Assembly: GCA_039817415.1 (NCBI GenBank)
Contig: JBCBVV010000042.1
Location: forward strand, 1-58,408
DNA from: JALEFZ01 sp039817415
Lineage (GTDB): Bacteria > Bacteroidota > Bacteroidia > J057
Direction of reading: 5' to 3'
Length of the DNA stretch: 58,408 nucleotides
The translations under genes and the position numbers were made by a program. The notes beneath the pieces are model-generated. The model was not told the DNA's origin and ran no database searches. It saw only the letters and a list, made by a program, of their open reading frames with translations. Each line of letters begins with the position of its first letter. Position 1 is the first letter of the stretch. Below are positions 42,549-52,270 of this stretch, one piece after another.

Positions 42549-45350
42549 ATGAAGTCATTCCTCCCCTTTCTCTTCATTTTTGGTGTGTTGTCTGTTGTTT
42601 ACGGGCAGGAAGCAGAGATCAAGCAAAAAAAGTATGATGCATATCTCTGTTACGAACAGGCTGCCAGAGCCTATGCAAGTCAACCTGTTGATGCCATTGC
42701 CTATTACGAGGAGATCATTCCTGTTTTTGAAGAGACGGAAATGTGGATCTATTATGGTAGCGCCTTGGTTGGTTTGACCAGTGCCGAAAATAAGGTTGGA
42801 AACTATCAACGCTCAGAGCAGATCGCAGAGTGGGCTGTCCAAAGAAGCAAGGAGTTATTAGGGCCAGAACATCGCGTATACAGGATGGCACTCAACAACC
42901 TTGTTCAGACCTACACGATCAAGGGAAAATGGGATGAGGCCATTGACCGAACGGTAGAAATCATGAACCTCCCAGGGATGGATTCTGCTAGCCTTTCCCT
43001 TAATAACCACCAATTGGCGAGTATTTACCTTGACATTGAGGACTTAGATCAGGCTATCAAGCATTATGACATGTCCTATCGCCTATGGGAGGAGCAAGGA
43101 AGACCAGCTTATAAGCATATCAATCGAACGGTATTGTCTCTTGCAAGGACTCTTAGAAACAAGGAAGAACACGATCAGGCCCTTAGAATTTACAAGCAAT
43201 TTCTTCCTTTTGCAGATGAAAAGACTTTTGTCCGATCTTGTTATGGAATGGCAGCTGCCTATGTAGAAAAGGATATGCCAGACTCTGCCAGATACTTTCT
43301 GGACAAAGGGCGTAATGTATTGATTGATGAGAAGGTCCACTACCAACAGGAGGCCTTATCTGTCCTTTCTACCATCAATTTGCTAGAACAGGATACAACT
43401 CAGGCCCTTGTTAATTTGCGAGGGTCGCAAGAAATCAGGTTAGCTAGGAGGAACAAGGTAAATCCTACCCTTGTTTGGGCCTATGCAAATGCTGCTGACT
43501 TACTGGAGAGGTCAGGTAAGTACAAGGAGGCTCTGATTGAGCTTCAGAAGGCGATGGCTATTCTCCAAAGCCAGCCTTCTGAACCTTCCGATTGGGAAGA
43601 ATTACCAGCGGCTACAGACATTGATCATTATTGGTATATGTTGCGCCTGCTCACGATCAGGGCAAAGAGTCTATGGGCCATGTACGAGTCAAATCCCGAA
43701 GAATCCCTTCTAAACCAAATTCGCCAAACAGTTGAGCTGACATTAGAGGTATTACCTCAGATTCAGAAATTACAACTGAGTGATCAAGGTAAATTAGGAA
43801 CCTCTCAGTCTGCGAGACCCATTATAGAAATAGGAATAAAAGCTGAAAAAGCCCGTTTCCTGCAAAAAGGAAACCCTCAATCTCTTTGGATTGCCTTTAG
43901 ATTTGCGGATGAAATCAAATCAAGGTTGCTGATCGAGGAAATGCTTCAAACAGAAACGGTTTCAGGCAATTACATACCAGATAGTATTCGCAGAGTTTAT
44001 CAGGGGTTACGTGCAGATATTGGCTTTTTCAGCAACAAAATCAATACATTCTCTTCTGCCAGCGATTCAACACGCCTTCGTAATTGGAAATCGACCCTTT
44101 TAAAGCTGGAAAATGAGCTGTTGAGTTTAGAGAAGGACCTTGAACGGACCTATCCCCTTTTCGCCAATAAAAACCAGAATTTCCCTCAAGTTAGACCCGA
44201 ATTATTCCAACAAGAACTAAATGGAAATAGCATACTACTCACCTACTTTTGGGGGACTGTGGAGGTCTATATTTTTGTAGTGAGGCAAAGAGACATTCAG
44301 TTATTCGGTATTCCTTTGGGGGAAGATTTTGAGGAAAATCTTAAGGCATTTACCCAGAATTTGAACAAACCAGATGTATCGCCAGAAAAATTAGAGGAAT
44401 TTGCCGATTTCTCCCATGGTCTCTATGAGGATCTATTGGCTGGCCCCCTTGAATCTACAGATGGAGGAGAACTGTATATTGTTCCAGATGGGCCTTTGTC
44501 CTATCTCCCTTTCGAAACCCTTCTCTTGGCGCCGTCTTCAGGAGCATCTTCTTTCAGGAATCTACCTTATTTGTTTCAGGCTTATCAGATTCACTATTTA
44601 AATACCGCTTCGCTGGTAGGGTGGGAAGGAAGTCATGGGACTAAGCCATCTCAGCAGGTTGCATCCTTTGCTCCAGCATATGAAGGAATGTTGCGCTTAC
44701 AAAACAGCCAAGAGACTGCAAGCAAGATAAGTGAAAGGCGAAGAAGTCAGGCTTTTTTAGCTGGAAATGCATCAGAAGCTAATTTTCGCTCCTATTCAGC
44801 TGATTTTGAAGCCCTTCATTTAGCTGTTCATGGAAACGCGGATGTGGAGGATCCTTTGAATGCATACCTCGACTTTGGAGGGCAGCCTGATTCTTTGGGA
44901 GATGGCAAACTCTATACATATGAGTTGTATGGCCTTTCCTTACCCAATAAGATTGTGAGCCTGATTGCGTGTGATGCGGGTTATGGCAAACTTGAAAGAG
45001 GGGAGGGGGTGATGAGTCTTGCTCGTGGTTTCAGAATGGCGGGCGCTGACAATATCATGACGAGCTTATGGAAGGCTGACGGCCGAGCAGCTTCTCCTAT
45101 CACAGAGCAATTTTACACTTATCTCCGCCAAGGAAAAAAGCCTTCTGAAGCCTTGCAACAGGCGCGTCAAGAGTTTCTGTCAACCTCAAGTCCTGATTTG
45201 GTTCATCCTTATTATTGGGCGACCTATATCCTCATCGGAAATGATCAGGTCGTCTGGCCTACCTTCTGGCAATCCTATGGCCTTTGGGTCATTCTCTTCC
45301 TCCTGACCGTGATAGCTGGTCTATTTTATTGGAGAATGAATCGAGTTTGA
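42549..45350 (+). CDS. Periplasmic, membrane-anchored TPR-CHAT caspase-like protease
   Basis: A 933-residue protein with a signal peptide (1-19, ending VVYG-Q), multiple tetratricopeptide repeats (about 25-350), a helical linker, a CHAT domain (about 600-900) and one C-terminal transmembrane helix (about 907-927) ending RMNRV. CHAT is a caspase-like peptidase fold. The catalytic pair is H761 (LHLAVHGN) and C808 (SLIACDAG), followed by GEGVMSLARGFRMAGADNIM and HPYYWATYILIG. The signal peptide plus a tail helix with positive end places TPR and protease in the periplasm. It converges, 16 bases apart, on a transmembrane TPR protein and an ECF sigma factor, a suggestive pairing discussed in the findings. 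The substrate is unknown. Confidence 0.92.
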   Translation: MKSFLPFLFIFGVLSVVYGQEAEIKQKKYDAYLCYEQAARAYASQPVDAIAYYEEIIPVFEETEMWIYYGSALVGLTSAENKVGNYQRSEQIAEWAVQRSKELLGPEHRVYRMALNNLVQTYTIKGKWDEAIDRTVEIMNLPGMDSASLSLNNHQLASIYLDIEDLDQAIKHYDMSYRLWEEQGRPAYKHINRTVLSLARTLRNKEEHDQALRIYKQFLPFADEKTFVRSCYGMAAAYVEKDMPDSARYFLDKGRNVLIDEKVHYQQEALSVLSTINLLEQDTTQALVNLRGSQEIRLARRNKVNPTLVWAYANAADLLERSGKYKEALIELQKAMAILQSQPSEPSDWEELPAATDIDHYWYMLRLLTIRAKSLWAMYESNPEESLLNQIRQTVELTLEVLPQIQKLQLSDQGKLGTSQSARPIIEIGIKAEKARFLQKGNPQSLWIAFRFADEIKSRLLIEEMLQTETVSGNYIPDSIRRVYQGLRADIGFFSNKINTFSSASDSTRLRNWKSTLLKLENELLSLEKDLERTYPLFANKNQNFPQVRPELFQQELNGNSILLTYFWGTVEVYIFVVRQRDIQLFGIPLGEDFEENLKAFTQNLNKPDVSPEKLEEFADFSHGLYEDLLAGPLESTDGGELYIVPDGPLSYLPFETLLLAPSSGASSFRNLPYLFQAYQIHYLNTASLVGWEGSHGTKPSQQVASFAPAYEGMLRLQNSQETASKISERRRSQAFLAGNASEANFRSYSADFEALHLAVHGNADVEDPLNAYLDFGGQPDSLGDGKLYTYELYGLSLPNKIVSLIACDAGYGKLERGEGVMSLARGFRMAGADNIMTSLWKADGRAASPITEQFYTYLRQGKKPSEALQQARQEFLSTSSPDLVHPYYWATYILIGNDQVVWPTFWQSYGLWVILFLLTVIAGLFYWRMNRV

Positions 45351-45366
45351 TCCCTGCGATAAGAAA

Positions 45367-46116
45367 TCACTGCTCCTTCAAGGCCTTGAGTAATTTTTCA
45401 GCCTTACTTGTAAAATAAGGATCTCCTTTATCCTTAATCTGGTTCAGCATTTTGCTTGCCTTTTCGTAGTCCTCTTGCTCCAAATAGATAAGACTTAGGT
45501 ACCAATCTTGTTGATCTTGGTGCTGGTGAGCCTTTAGCAATGTGTTCTCTGCTTCCTGATATTTCTTCAGTTTAATGAGACACAAACCTTGATACAGATA
45601 AATTCTGGATTGATCGAAGGAGGATAGAGAATCCTGCGGGATTTGATGGTAAAGATTAACGGCTTTTTCCCATTCCATTGCAGAATAGGCCATGTCTGCC
45701 TCTTTGATAGCTTGCTCGACATCGGTAGACATCAGGTCAGGAGCTTGAGGCAATTCATAGTAAGTCGCCATCAAATCCTGTAATGGAGGCCCCTGTAGGG
45801 GATTGATCACAAAGTATCCTACGAGGAGCACCAAAAGGGTCGCGGCTACTGCGATAATAGGAACCCACCTTTTTTGATTGAGCCTTTGTACAGAAGCTTC
45901 CTCCTTGTAGAGGCTGTTGAGCTGTCTTTTTTCTTCTTCTTGAGCATAGGCCTTAATGGTCCATGTGGCAAGGGCAGCTTCTTTAACTGCATCCCGGAGT
46001 TGTTGATTCTGTTCCATATCTTTTTCAAAAGCCGATTGTTCCGTTTCGGTCATCTGGCCGGACAGATAAAGTTGGATACGCTCAGGGCTTAGACTGTTTG
46101 ATTCGTTTACTGCCAT
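45367..46116 (-). CDS. Membrane TPR protein with anti-sigma-like N-terminus
   Basis: A 249-residue inner membrane protein. The cytoplasmic N-terminus (1-80) contains IQLYLSGQMTETEQSAFEKD, a segment common at the start of Bacteroidota anti-sigma-type proteins (LxG-xLxxxExxxFE). One transmembrane helix (about 84-104, VPIIAVAATLLVLLVGYFVI) is followed by a periplasmic region with TPR-like repeats (about 135-245, WEKAVNLYHQIP, KYQEAENTLLKAH, DYEKASKMLNQIK). Its gene follows the sigma gene after 11 bases, so it very probably controls that sigma factor. No zinc-binding HxxxCxxC is present. Confidence 0.82.
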   Translation of the reverse strand: MAVNESNSLSPERIQLYLSGQMTETEQSAFEKDMEQNQQLRDAVKEAALATWTIKAYAQEEEKRQLNSLYKEEASVQRLNQKRWVPIIAVAATLLVLLVGYFVINPLQGPPLQDLMATYYELPQAPDLMSTDVEQAIKEADMAYSAMEWEKAVNLYHQIPQDSLSSFDQSRIYLYQGLCLIKLKKYQEAENTLLKAHQHQDQQDWYLSLIYLEQEDYEKASKMLNQIKDKGDPYFTSKAEKLLKALKEQ

Positions 46117-46127
46117 GTCTACTTAGC

Positions 46128-46724
46128 CTACATTTTGTTGTCAATATTTCTTTCTCTGAGAAGTTTTCTCAGTTTATCCATGCATTTGTATTTCATGCTG
46201 GATACGGAGGCTGCGTTTTTAAATCCTGTTCTTTCTGCGATCTCGTCCATGCTGAAGCCGTAGTATTCTGAATCAATCAGAATTTTCTTACAGCTTTCAC
46301 CTAGCTTATCCATGAGTGCCAGCAATAGATCCGTTTTTTCCTTTAGAATGAGTTCCTGGATCATATTTTTGGCCTTGTCCGGCATCGTAGGAAGTATTTC
46401 TTCCCATGCTACATTTTTATTGGACGCACGTCTTCGAAGTTTATCAACGCATCTGTTAGAAAAAGCCTTGAAAAGGTAGGTGGATAGTTTACTTTCGCCT
46501 CTGAATCTCCCTTCTTCAATATGGCGACAAATTCCTATAACAGCGTCAGCATAAGCATCTTGCGCCTCTTCCATGCTAAGTCTGTATCGCTGCTTGCCCT
46601 TGATGACATAGCCCATGTATTGGGTGTAAATTTTTGACGCATATTTCTGCCTTCCTATCCCACCCGATCTGATTTGTTGGATAATCTCTTCATCATCGGG
46701 AAACATGTCTTTCCTTTTGCCCAT
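46128..46724 (-). CDS. ECF-type RNA polymerase sigma factor
   Basis: A 198-residue sigma-70 family factor. Region 2 (about 30-105) includes AQDAYADAVIGICRHIEE and LSTYLFKAFSNRCVDKLRRR. Region 4 (about 130-190) has the helix-turn-helix SMDEIAERTGFKNAASVSSMKYKCMDKLRK. The region 4 wording (NAASVSSMKYKC) matches a Bacteroidota subgroup usually followed by membrane TPR or anti-sigma-like genes. The membrane TPR gene follows 11 bases downstream. A stem AAGGGAAG/CTTCCCTT (46751-46790) in its leader may be regulatory. Confidence 0.9.
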   Translation of the reverse strand: MGKRKDMFPDDEEIIQQIRSGGIGRQKYASKIYTQYMGYVIKGKQRYRLSMEEAQDAYADAVIGICRHIEEGRFRGESKLSTYLFKAFSNRCVDKLRRRASNKNVAWEEILPTMPDKAKNMIQELILKEKTDLLLALMDKLGESCKKILIDSEYYGFSMDEIAERTGFKNAASVSSMKYKCMDKLRKLLRERNIDNKM

Positions 46725-47096
46725 AGAATTCTTAGAAGGGGTGATTGGTTAAGGGAAGAAGCTTTTGATGATTTGTAGGTTGCTTCCCTTCTTGCCAGGA
46801 TTTAGTCAAAACTATAATATCTCGCTTTTTTCCATTTTCCAAAAAAAGGATGGTTCTCCTTCTCAAAATAATTATCAAAAATAACCATCTCTCCTTGAAC
46901 AATTCAACCTTTTGACGATTTCCGCTCTACTCATATTTCAGAAAACTTTTTTTTAAAGATTATGGTTAGTATTCTTGGGGCTAAATTGAATAGTCGTTTA
47001 ATTCTCATTTTCTTTCTCATAAAATATCTTGGAGTAAGCATACTGAAATAGAACAAATTAGACACATACTATCCCACCCAAGTTGAACCTGCAACC
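46725..47096. other. 372-base divergent region, sigma / MarR
   Basis: Holds the AAGGGAAG/CTTCCCTT stem with a 24-base loop (46751-46790) in the sigma leader, and a small dyad TTGAA-CAA-TTCAA (46895-46907). The rest is AT-rich, with promoters of both genes expected. No gene seen. Confidence 0.5.
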
Positions 47097-47561
47097 ATGG
47101 TAGAAGAACAAAATATCCAACCCAAACAAACCGATTATCTAAATGAATGGCATGAATTGAGAATCAACCTTCTCCTTTCAGCCAATTGGCTGCGTTACGA
47201 AATCAAGGACTTGCTTGAACCATTTGGATTGACCATTAAGCAATTCAATGTCCTCCGAATTCTTAGAGGGCACAAGGGAGACACGGACTTATCTATCCTT
47301 GAGATCAAAAACAAAATGATCGACAAGATGTCTGACACCAGCCGTATCATTGATCGCCTCTGCAAGAAGAATCTTATCTGTAAGAATGCCTGTTCGATGG
47401 ACAAAAGGTCAAATAGGGTGGAGATTACAAAAGAAGGATTAAACTTGCTGGATCAGATAGAGCCCGTGATTGATGATTTCGACAAGGTGGTTCAAGGGTT
47501 AAGTTCTGAAGAGGCCAAGCAGCTTAGTGGACTCTTGCGAAAATTGAGGGGTGTTGTCTAG
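47097..47561 (+). CDS. MarR-family transcriptional regulator
   Basis: Winged-helix regulator of 154 residues. It has FGLTIKQFNVLRILRGHKG (helix 2-3 of the DNA-binding domain), the recognition-helix segment DKMSDTSRIIDRLCKKNLI, the wing DKRSNRVEITKEG with the conserved D-R, and a C-terminal dimerisation helix. Two Cys in the loop (ICKNACSMDKR) are worth noting as possible redox switches. It is monocistronic with its own terminator; the target is unknown. Confidence 0.9.
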   Translation: MVEEQNIQPKQTDYLNEWHELRINLLLSANWLRYEIKDLLEPFGLTIKQFNVLRILRGHKGDTDLSILEIKNKMIDKMSDTSRIIDRLCKKNLICKNACSMDKRSNRVEITKEGLNLLDQIEPVIDDFDKVVQGLSSEEAKQLSGLLRKLRGVV

Positions 47562-47580
47562 TGTGTAGGATAATATGAAC

Positions 47581-47619
47581 ATTAAAAAGGCCCTGTTGAC
47601 AAAACAGGGCCTTTTTAAT
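47581..47619. terminator. Bidirectional terminator, marR / amidohydrolase
   Basis: A perfect 17-bp stem (ATTAAAAAGGCCCTGTT and its complement) with a five-base loop between convergent genes. Confidence 0.92.
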
Positions 47620-47631
47620 GAGGAATCGTTT

Positions 47632-50600
47632 TTATTGCCTACATACACAGGTAGGGCGCATAAAGGATGATGTTTTTTCGAAGAAAGGATAGGCATTTCC
47701 GCTTCCCGGAAGCTCCCAGTAAAATTTACTTCTCTCCTTAGGACGGTTACCCATCTCATTCATGGTGCTAGAATCGTACATACGGCCATTGATCATAGTG
47801 TATATCACATTTTCTGTTTGCTTCAAATCCTCAAGGGGGTTTCCATCAATGACAATCAGATCTGCGATTTTACCCTTCTTCAATGAACCGATTTCTTCGT
47901 CCATTCCGATATACTTTGCTCCGCGGATGGTAGCAGATTTCAAAGCCTCCATAGGCGACATTCCACCTTGTTCGAGCATCCAGATTTCCCAATGCAACCC
48001 TAAACCCTGTAGCTGACCGTGTCCACCTGTACACATATCTACACCTGCATCTTGTAGCTTCTTGCAGGATTGGGAAACGAGAATGTGGCCGTTGTCATAT
48101 TCTTCATCGGGTACCATGACCCTGTGTCTGGACCTTGAATCTACCACTCTTCTTGGGGTGAAGGCAAGCAATCGGTCTTTCTCCCATACATTGGTTTTTT
48201 GGTACCAATAGTACTCTCCGTTTAGGCCACCATAGTTTACAATTAGGGTAGGGGTGTTGGCTGTACCGGTGGAAGACCATAAGTCTACAACGTCTTTGTA
48301 CAAGGGTGCCACTGGTATATTGTGCTCTACTGAGGTATGTCCGTCTACCACCATAGTCATATTGTGGTAAAAGAAGGAACCCCCTTCTGGGTATACCATT
48401 ATACCAAGTTGTCGAGCAGCTTCAATCACTTGTTGACGCTGATCTCGTCTGGGTTGGTTATAGGATTTAACTGAAAAAGCTCCGAAGGCTTTGGTTCGAC
48501 GTAGGGCCGATTTTGCATCATCAAGGTTATTGATAAGAGCTCGGAAGTCTCCATCTGCCCCGTAAAGGATAGTTCCAGTAGAGTAAATCCTAGGACCTAC
48601 CATTAGGCCTGCCTTTACCATTTCGGATTGGGTAAAGGTCATTTCTGTATTGGAGGAAGGGTCATGTGTAGTCGTAATTCCATACGCCAGGTTAGCGTAG
48701 TACTGCCAGTGTTTCTGTGGGCTTTGACCAAAGCGAAAAGCACCTAGGTGAGCATGAGTATCAATCAAACCAGGCATAATAGTTTTGCCTTCCAAATCAT
48801 ATACCTTCGCTCCTTCGGGCACTCTGACACGAGAGGAAGGACCAATTTTCTGAATAAGATTATCTTGAATGATCAGGGTTCCATCTTCGATGACTTCCTC
48901 CTTTTCCATGGTGATAATTCTTGCTTGGGTAAGGGCAATTATACCTTTTGGCTTGTCGCTGGCTACTGTTAGACTAATGGTCAAGCCGGTCGTGTCCATA
49001 GGCGGTAGCTTTGCTGAGGCTCCATCCAGAAACTTAAAACGTTCCGTTAGTTTGTCTGTGAAATACTCATTGCCTAGCGTCCAGTGAATCTCCTTGCTGT
49101 CAGCAGAAAAATGTAGGTTAATCCCTGCATCCCTTCCCACTTGAACAACCGGAATACTTTTGGTAGCACCGCTCAGGTCGATTGGTTTTCCATGGAGAGG
49201 AAGTGCTGCTACATAGACTTTGAATAATTCATTAAAGGCTATCCACTTGTTGTCTGGACTGACTACGAATCTGTTGGCATACTTGGAGGTGAAAACAGTA
49301 TGTTCCTTTTTCGTTTCCAAGTCCATGTATTTAAAGGCCTTCTTTAAACTTCCGAAGAGATATCCACCTGTCTGATAAAAAACCCTTCTTCCATCCTGAC
49401 TGAATACAGGGTATTCACCCGATTTACTGATTAGGGTGGCCTTTCCTCCAGTAGCAGGCATGACATAAATACCTGGCTGTTTCGTGTGCACATAGCCTTG
49501 GTGGGTATTTCCGGCTTCTTTGCGAAAGACGATTTGTTTGCCATCAGGAGAAAAAGCTGGTGTTCTGTAGATACCTGCTTGTGTGGTTAGGGTAGTGGTA
49601 TTGCCTGATTCTAAGTCTCTTACATGGATAGCTCCCATCTGTATATCATCCCAACTTGTATAGACCAATTTTTTCCCATCCTTTGAGAAAGCTGGCTCAT
49701 ACTCGAAATGAGCATCCTGGGTAATTCGTTTGGGTGTTCCGTTAGGTAAATCCATTTGCCATAAATGACCGATGGCATTAAAAACCAGTGATTTGTTGTC
49801 GGGAGAAGTAATTAATTGACGAATGACCTTGATGTCGATTTCATCTTCATATACCTGTTGCTTGAACCTAACCGTTTCTGCAATTTTATGAGTCCCGTTG
49901 ATCTCAAATGGAATTTCTTTACTGGATTTATCCGTTACATCAACCCTCCATATTTTTCCTTTTCCCCAGATGACGATCTCTTTATCCCCTGGCATCCATG
50001 AAAATCCTGTATAGCACCCAAAAATAGTCCATGCCTCTTGTTGGTCTTTGGATAGATTTTTGAAAATGGGGAATTCCTGTCCCGTTTCCATGTCGTGAAC
50101 GTATAACACAGTTTCAGTTCTCACCCTTCGGATAAAGGCCAATTTTTTTCCATCTCTCGAGATTTGTGGGCGACAAGCGCCTCCAGGTCCTCCTGTAACT
50201 CTTTCTACCGTACCAGTTTGGCGATCATATCGATTGACTACAAAAATCTGGTCGTTCGGGTCCTTATTGTATTGGAAATATCCACCTGGATAGACATCCT
50301 CTGAATAATAGACATAACGTCCATCTGGAGATATGGAGGGTTCATTAACGTCTTGTTGGTCATTCTTTCTCTTGGTCAACTGTACACCTTTTCCGCCAGA
50401 AATGTGATACATCCACATTTCTCCTGCCCCAAGAGATCGTGTTGAGGTGAAGTGCTTTCTGGCTATAATGTATTGACCATCAGGCATCCAGGCGGGATTA
50501 TTGAGAAGACGGAAACTTTCCTTACTGACTTGATTCGCTTCAGAACCATCGGCATTCATGATCCAGATATTGTCACCGCCCCCAGCATCTGAGGTAAAAG

Positions 50601-50895
50601 CAATCTTTTTCCCATCTGGACTAAATCTAGGTTGTACCTCCCATGCTAAACCTGAACGAAGAACTTTTGCCTTTCCACCTGATATGGGCATAATATAAAT
50701 GTCTCCCAGTATATCGAATACAACCATAGAGCCATCTGGACTTACATCCAGGTTCATCCAAGTCCCTTCAGTTGTATTAATCTTGACTTCTTTGTAGGCA
50801 CCTGGAGGGTTGTTGACATCCCATTTCTTGGGTTTGTCTTGTGCAAATGAAAGGGATATTCCCAGGATTAAGACGAGTAGTGTGGCAATTCTCAT
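47632..50895 (-). CDS. Secreted beta-propeller and amidohydrolase protein
   Basis: A 1087-residue exported metallohydrolase. I chose the start MRIATLLVLILG at 50895, which opens the signal peptide (ending LSFAQ); the longer frame to 51003 adds unrelated residues and overlaps the divergent gene. Residues about 30-620 form TolB/WD40-type propeller repeats (SPDGKKIAFTSDAGG, SPDGRYVYYSE, SKDGKKLVYTSWDD). An amidohydrolase domain (about 665-1060) follows with the metal motif H714-x-H716 (GLIDTHAHLG), SVEHNIP, and the closing ADLIVIDGNPLED. Such fusions are common in Bacteroidota and probably act as peptidase/dipeptidase-like periplasmic enzymes; the substrate is unknown. Confidence 0.9.
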   Translation of the reverse strand: MRIATLLVLILGISLSFAQDKPKKWDVNNPPGAYKEVKINTTEGTWMNLDVSPDGSMVVFDILGDIYIMPISGGKAKVLRSGLAWEVQPRFSPDGKKIAFTSDAGGGDNIWIMNADGSEANQVSKESFRLLNNPAWMPDGQYIIARKHFTSTRSLGAGEMWMYHISGGKGVQLTKRKNDQQDVNEPSISPDGRYVYYSEDVYPGGYFQYNKDPNDQIFVVNRYDRQTGTVERVTGGPGGACRPQISRDGKKLAFIRRVRTETVLYVHDMETGQEFPIFKNLSKDQQEAWTIFGCYTGFSWMPGDKEIVIWGKGKIWRVDVTDKSSKEIPFEINGTHKIAETVRFKQQVYEDEIDIKVIRQLITSPDNKSLVFNAIGHLWQMDLPNGTPKRITQDAHFEYEPAFSKDGKKLVYTSWDDIQMGAIHVRDLESGNTTTLTTQAGIYRTPAFSPDGKQIVFRKEAGNTHQGYVHTKQPGIYVMPATGGKATLISKSGEYPVFSQDGRRVFYQTGGYLFGSLKKAFKYMDLETKKEHTVFTSKYANRFVVSPDNKWIAFNELFKVYVAALPLHGKPIDLSGATKSIPVVQVGRDAGINLHFSADSKEIHWTLGNEYFTDKLTERFKFLDGASAKLPPMDTTGLTISLTVASDKPKGIIALTQARIITMEKEEVIEDGTLIIQDNLIQKIGPSSRVRVPEGAKVYDLEGKTIMPGLIDTHAHLGAFRFGQSPQKHWQYYANLAYGITTTHDPSSNTEMTFTQSEMVKAGLMVGPRIYSTGTILYGADGDFRALINNLDDAKSALRRTKAFGAFSVKSYNQPRRDQRQQVIEAARQLGIMVYPEGGSFFYHNMTMVVDGHTSVEHNIPVAPLYKDVVDLWSSTGTANTPTLIVNYGGLNGEYYWYQKTNVWEKDRLLAFTPRRVVDSRSRHRVMVPDEEYDNGHILVSQSCKKLQDAGVDMCTGGHGQLQGLGLHWEIWMLEQGGMSPMEALKSATIRGAKYIGMDEEIGSLKKGKIADLIVIDGNPLEDLKQTENVIYTMINGRMYDSSTMNEMGNRPKERSKFYWELPGSGNAYPFFEKTSSFMRPTCVCRQ

Positions 50896-51043
50896 ATTGT
50901 AGGTTTTTCGTAGATAGAATGTAGAAAAATACGCAAGTTCATGATAAGAGCCAAGCAGGGGCAAATTGAAGCGGTTTACACAAGCGCCTCTTTCCTGATT
51001 CATGGATACTTATTATCCTTATAGGATAGAAACACTAGAGAAA

Positions 51044-52183
51044 ATGATGAAAAGAATTGCTACCACTGCATTAACGATTCTATGCTTCCTTCCTTATTTG
51101 ACCTTTGGACAAAAGTATGTCAAGCAAAGCAAGAAGGCTCTCGACAAGGGACAATACCTAGAAGCCGAAAGGATCATTACTGAGGCAAGCCAAGGGAGCC
51201 ATATGACAGCTGAGGGCTGGCTTATCTATGCAAAGGTGTATGCCAAAATGATCCAACAGGGTATCAAAAAAAGCGGAATGGACGAATCTGATATGGTAAG
51301 AGCTGTAACTGCTGCCTGGACAAAGGCAGCCTCCTTGGACATAGGAAATACCATAACAGAATCGATGATCATGGTCGATAAGTCTAACCTTTACATCTTC
51401 TTTTCAAACAAAGCAAATGATGCCTACATCCAAAGAAAATTAAAGGAGGCAGAATGGAATTTTGGTCAATTGACCTTGATTTCTCCTCAGGATACTTTTG
51501 GGTATTTCAATGCAGCTCTTTGCGCGATGGAGGCACAAGATTACAAGGCAGCCGAACCCTATTTGCAATCATTGGTGGAAATGGACAAGGCTTCTCCGAG
51601 AGTAATGATGAATTTGATTTCTATTCAAAATACCTTTCTGAACAAACCCCAAGCGGCCTATCTAACCGCCAAAAAGGCCATCAAGAAATATCCAAATAAC
51701 CTGGAGGTTCAGAAGTTTTTTACCCAGGTCGCTTTCCAATCAGGTAAATCTGAGGAGGCCAATTCTTCTCTTCAAAAACTGCTGGTGGCAGAGCCAAACA
51801 ATGCGACCTTATGGTTGATGCAAGGCATCCTGGCAGAAAAGCAAAAGGATAATAAGCAGGCGATTACGGCATATAAACGAGCACTTGAATTGAATCCAAA
51901 TTCCTACGAAGCAGCTTATAATGTGGGGAGTTTATACTTCAATCGTGCAGGAGATCGTAGCAAAGCCTTAATGGACATGAGTTCGGCTGACTTTAATAAA
52001 CATAAAGAAGCATATGAGGAGGAGATAAAGAAGGACTTCAAACTAGCCCTTCCGTATCTGGAAACATGCGCCAAGTTAAGGCCTAAAGCCAGGGTAGTTT
52101 GGTCTTCCCTCTCAGCGATTTATTTAAAGCTCGACATGCCTGAAAAAGCCAAAATAGCTAGCGACAATTTTAGTAATAATTAG
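51044..52183 (+). CDS. Secreted TPR protein
   Basis: A 379-residue TPR protein starting MMKRIATTALTILC at 51044 (or Met2 at 51047), giving a signal peptide that ends LTFGQ; the frame upstream overlaps the divergent leader. TPR-type helical pairs cover about 20-370, with the clearest units GYFNAALCAMEAQDYKAAEP near 160 and LWLMQGILAEKQKDNKQAIT followed by YKRALELNPNSYEAA near 275-300. It is divergent from the amidohydrolase across 148 bases and is closed by a terminator. It is probably a periplasmic scaffold or partner-binding protein. Confidence 0.85.
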   Translation: MMKRIATTALTILCFLPYLTFGQKYVKQSKKALDKGQYLEAERIITEASQGSHMTAEGWLIYAKVYAKMIQQGIKKSGMDESDMVRAVTAAWTKAASLDIGNTITESMIMVDKSNLYIFFSNKANDAYIQRKLKEAEWNFGQLTLISPQDTFGYFNAALCAMEAQDYKAAEPYLQSLVEMDKASPRVMMNLISIQNTFLNKPQAAYLTAKKAIKKYPNNLEVQKFFTQVAFQSGKSEEANSSLQKLLVAEPNNATLWLMQGILAEKQKDNKQAITAYKRALELNPNSYEAAYNVGSLYFNRAGDRSKALMDMSSADFNKHKEAYEEEIKKDFKLALPYLETCAKLRPKARVVWSSLSAIYLKLDMPEKAKIASDNFSNN

Positions 52184-52206
52184 GTGACTCCTCATTGTAA
52201 AAAGAG

Positions 52207-52247
52207 AACTGCTATCCAAGTTCGAAGGAAGATGGATAGCAGTTTTT
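52207..52247. terminator. Bidirectional terminator
   Basis: Stem AACTGCTATCCA/TGGATAGCAGTT with a 14-base loop and T5 on the plus strand, between the TPR gene and the convergent GH31 gene. Confidence 0.85.
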
Positions 52248-52270
52248 TGTGTGGCTTAGTCTATTTAGGA

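Noticed and set aside
46895..46907. MarR autoregulatory operator TTGAA-CAA-TTCAA
   Set aside because: Five-base arms in an AT-rich spacer are expected by chance, and it lies nearly 190 bases from the marR start.
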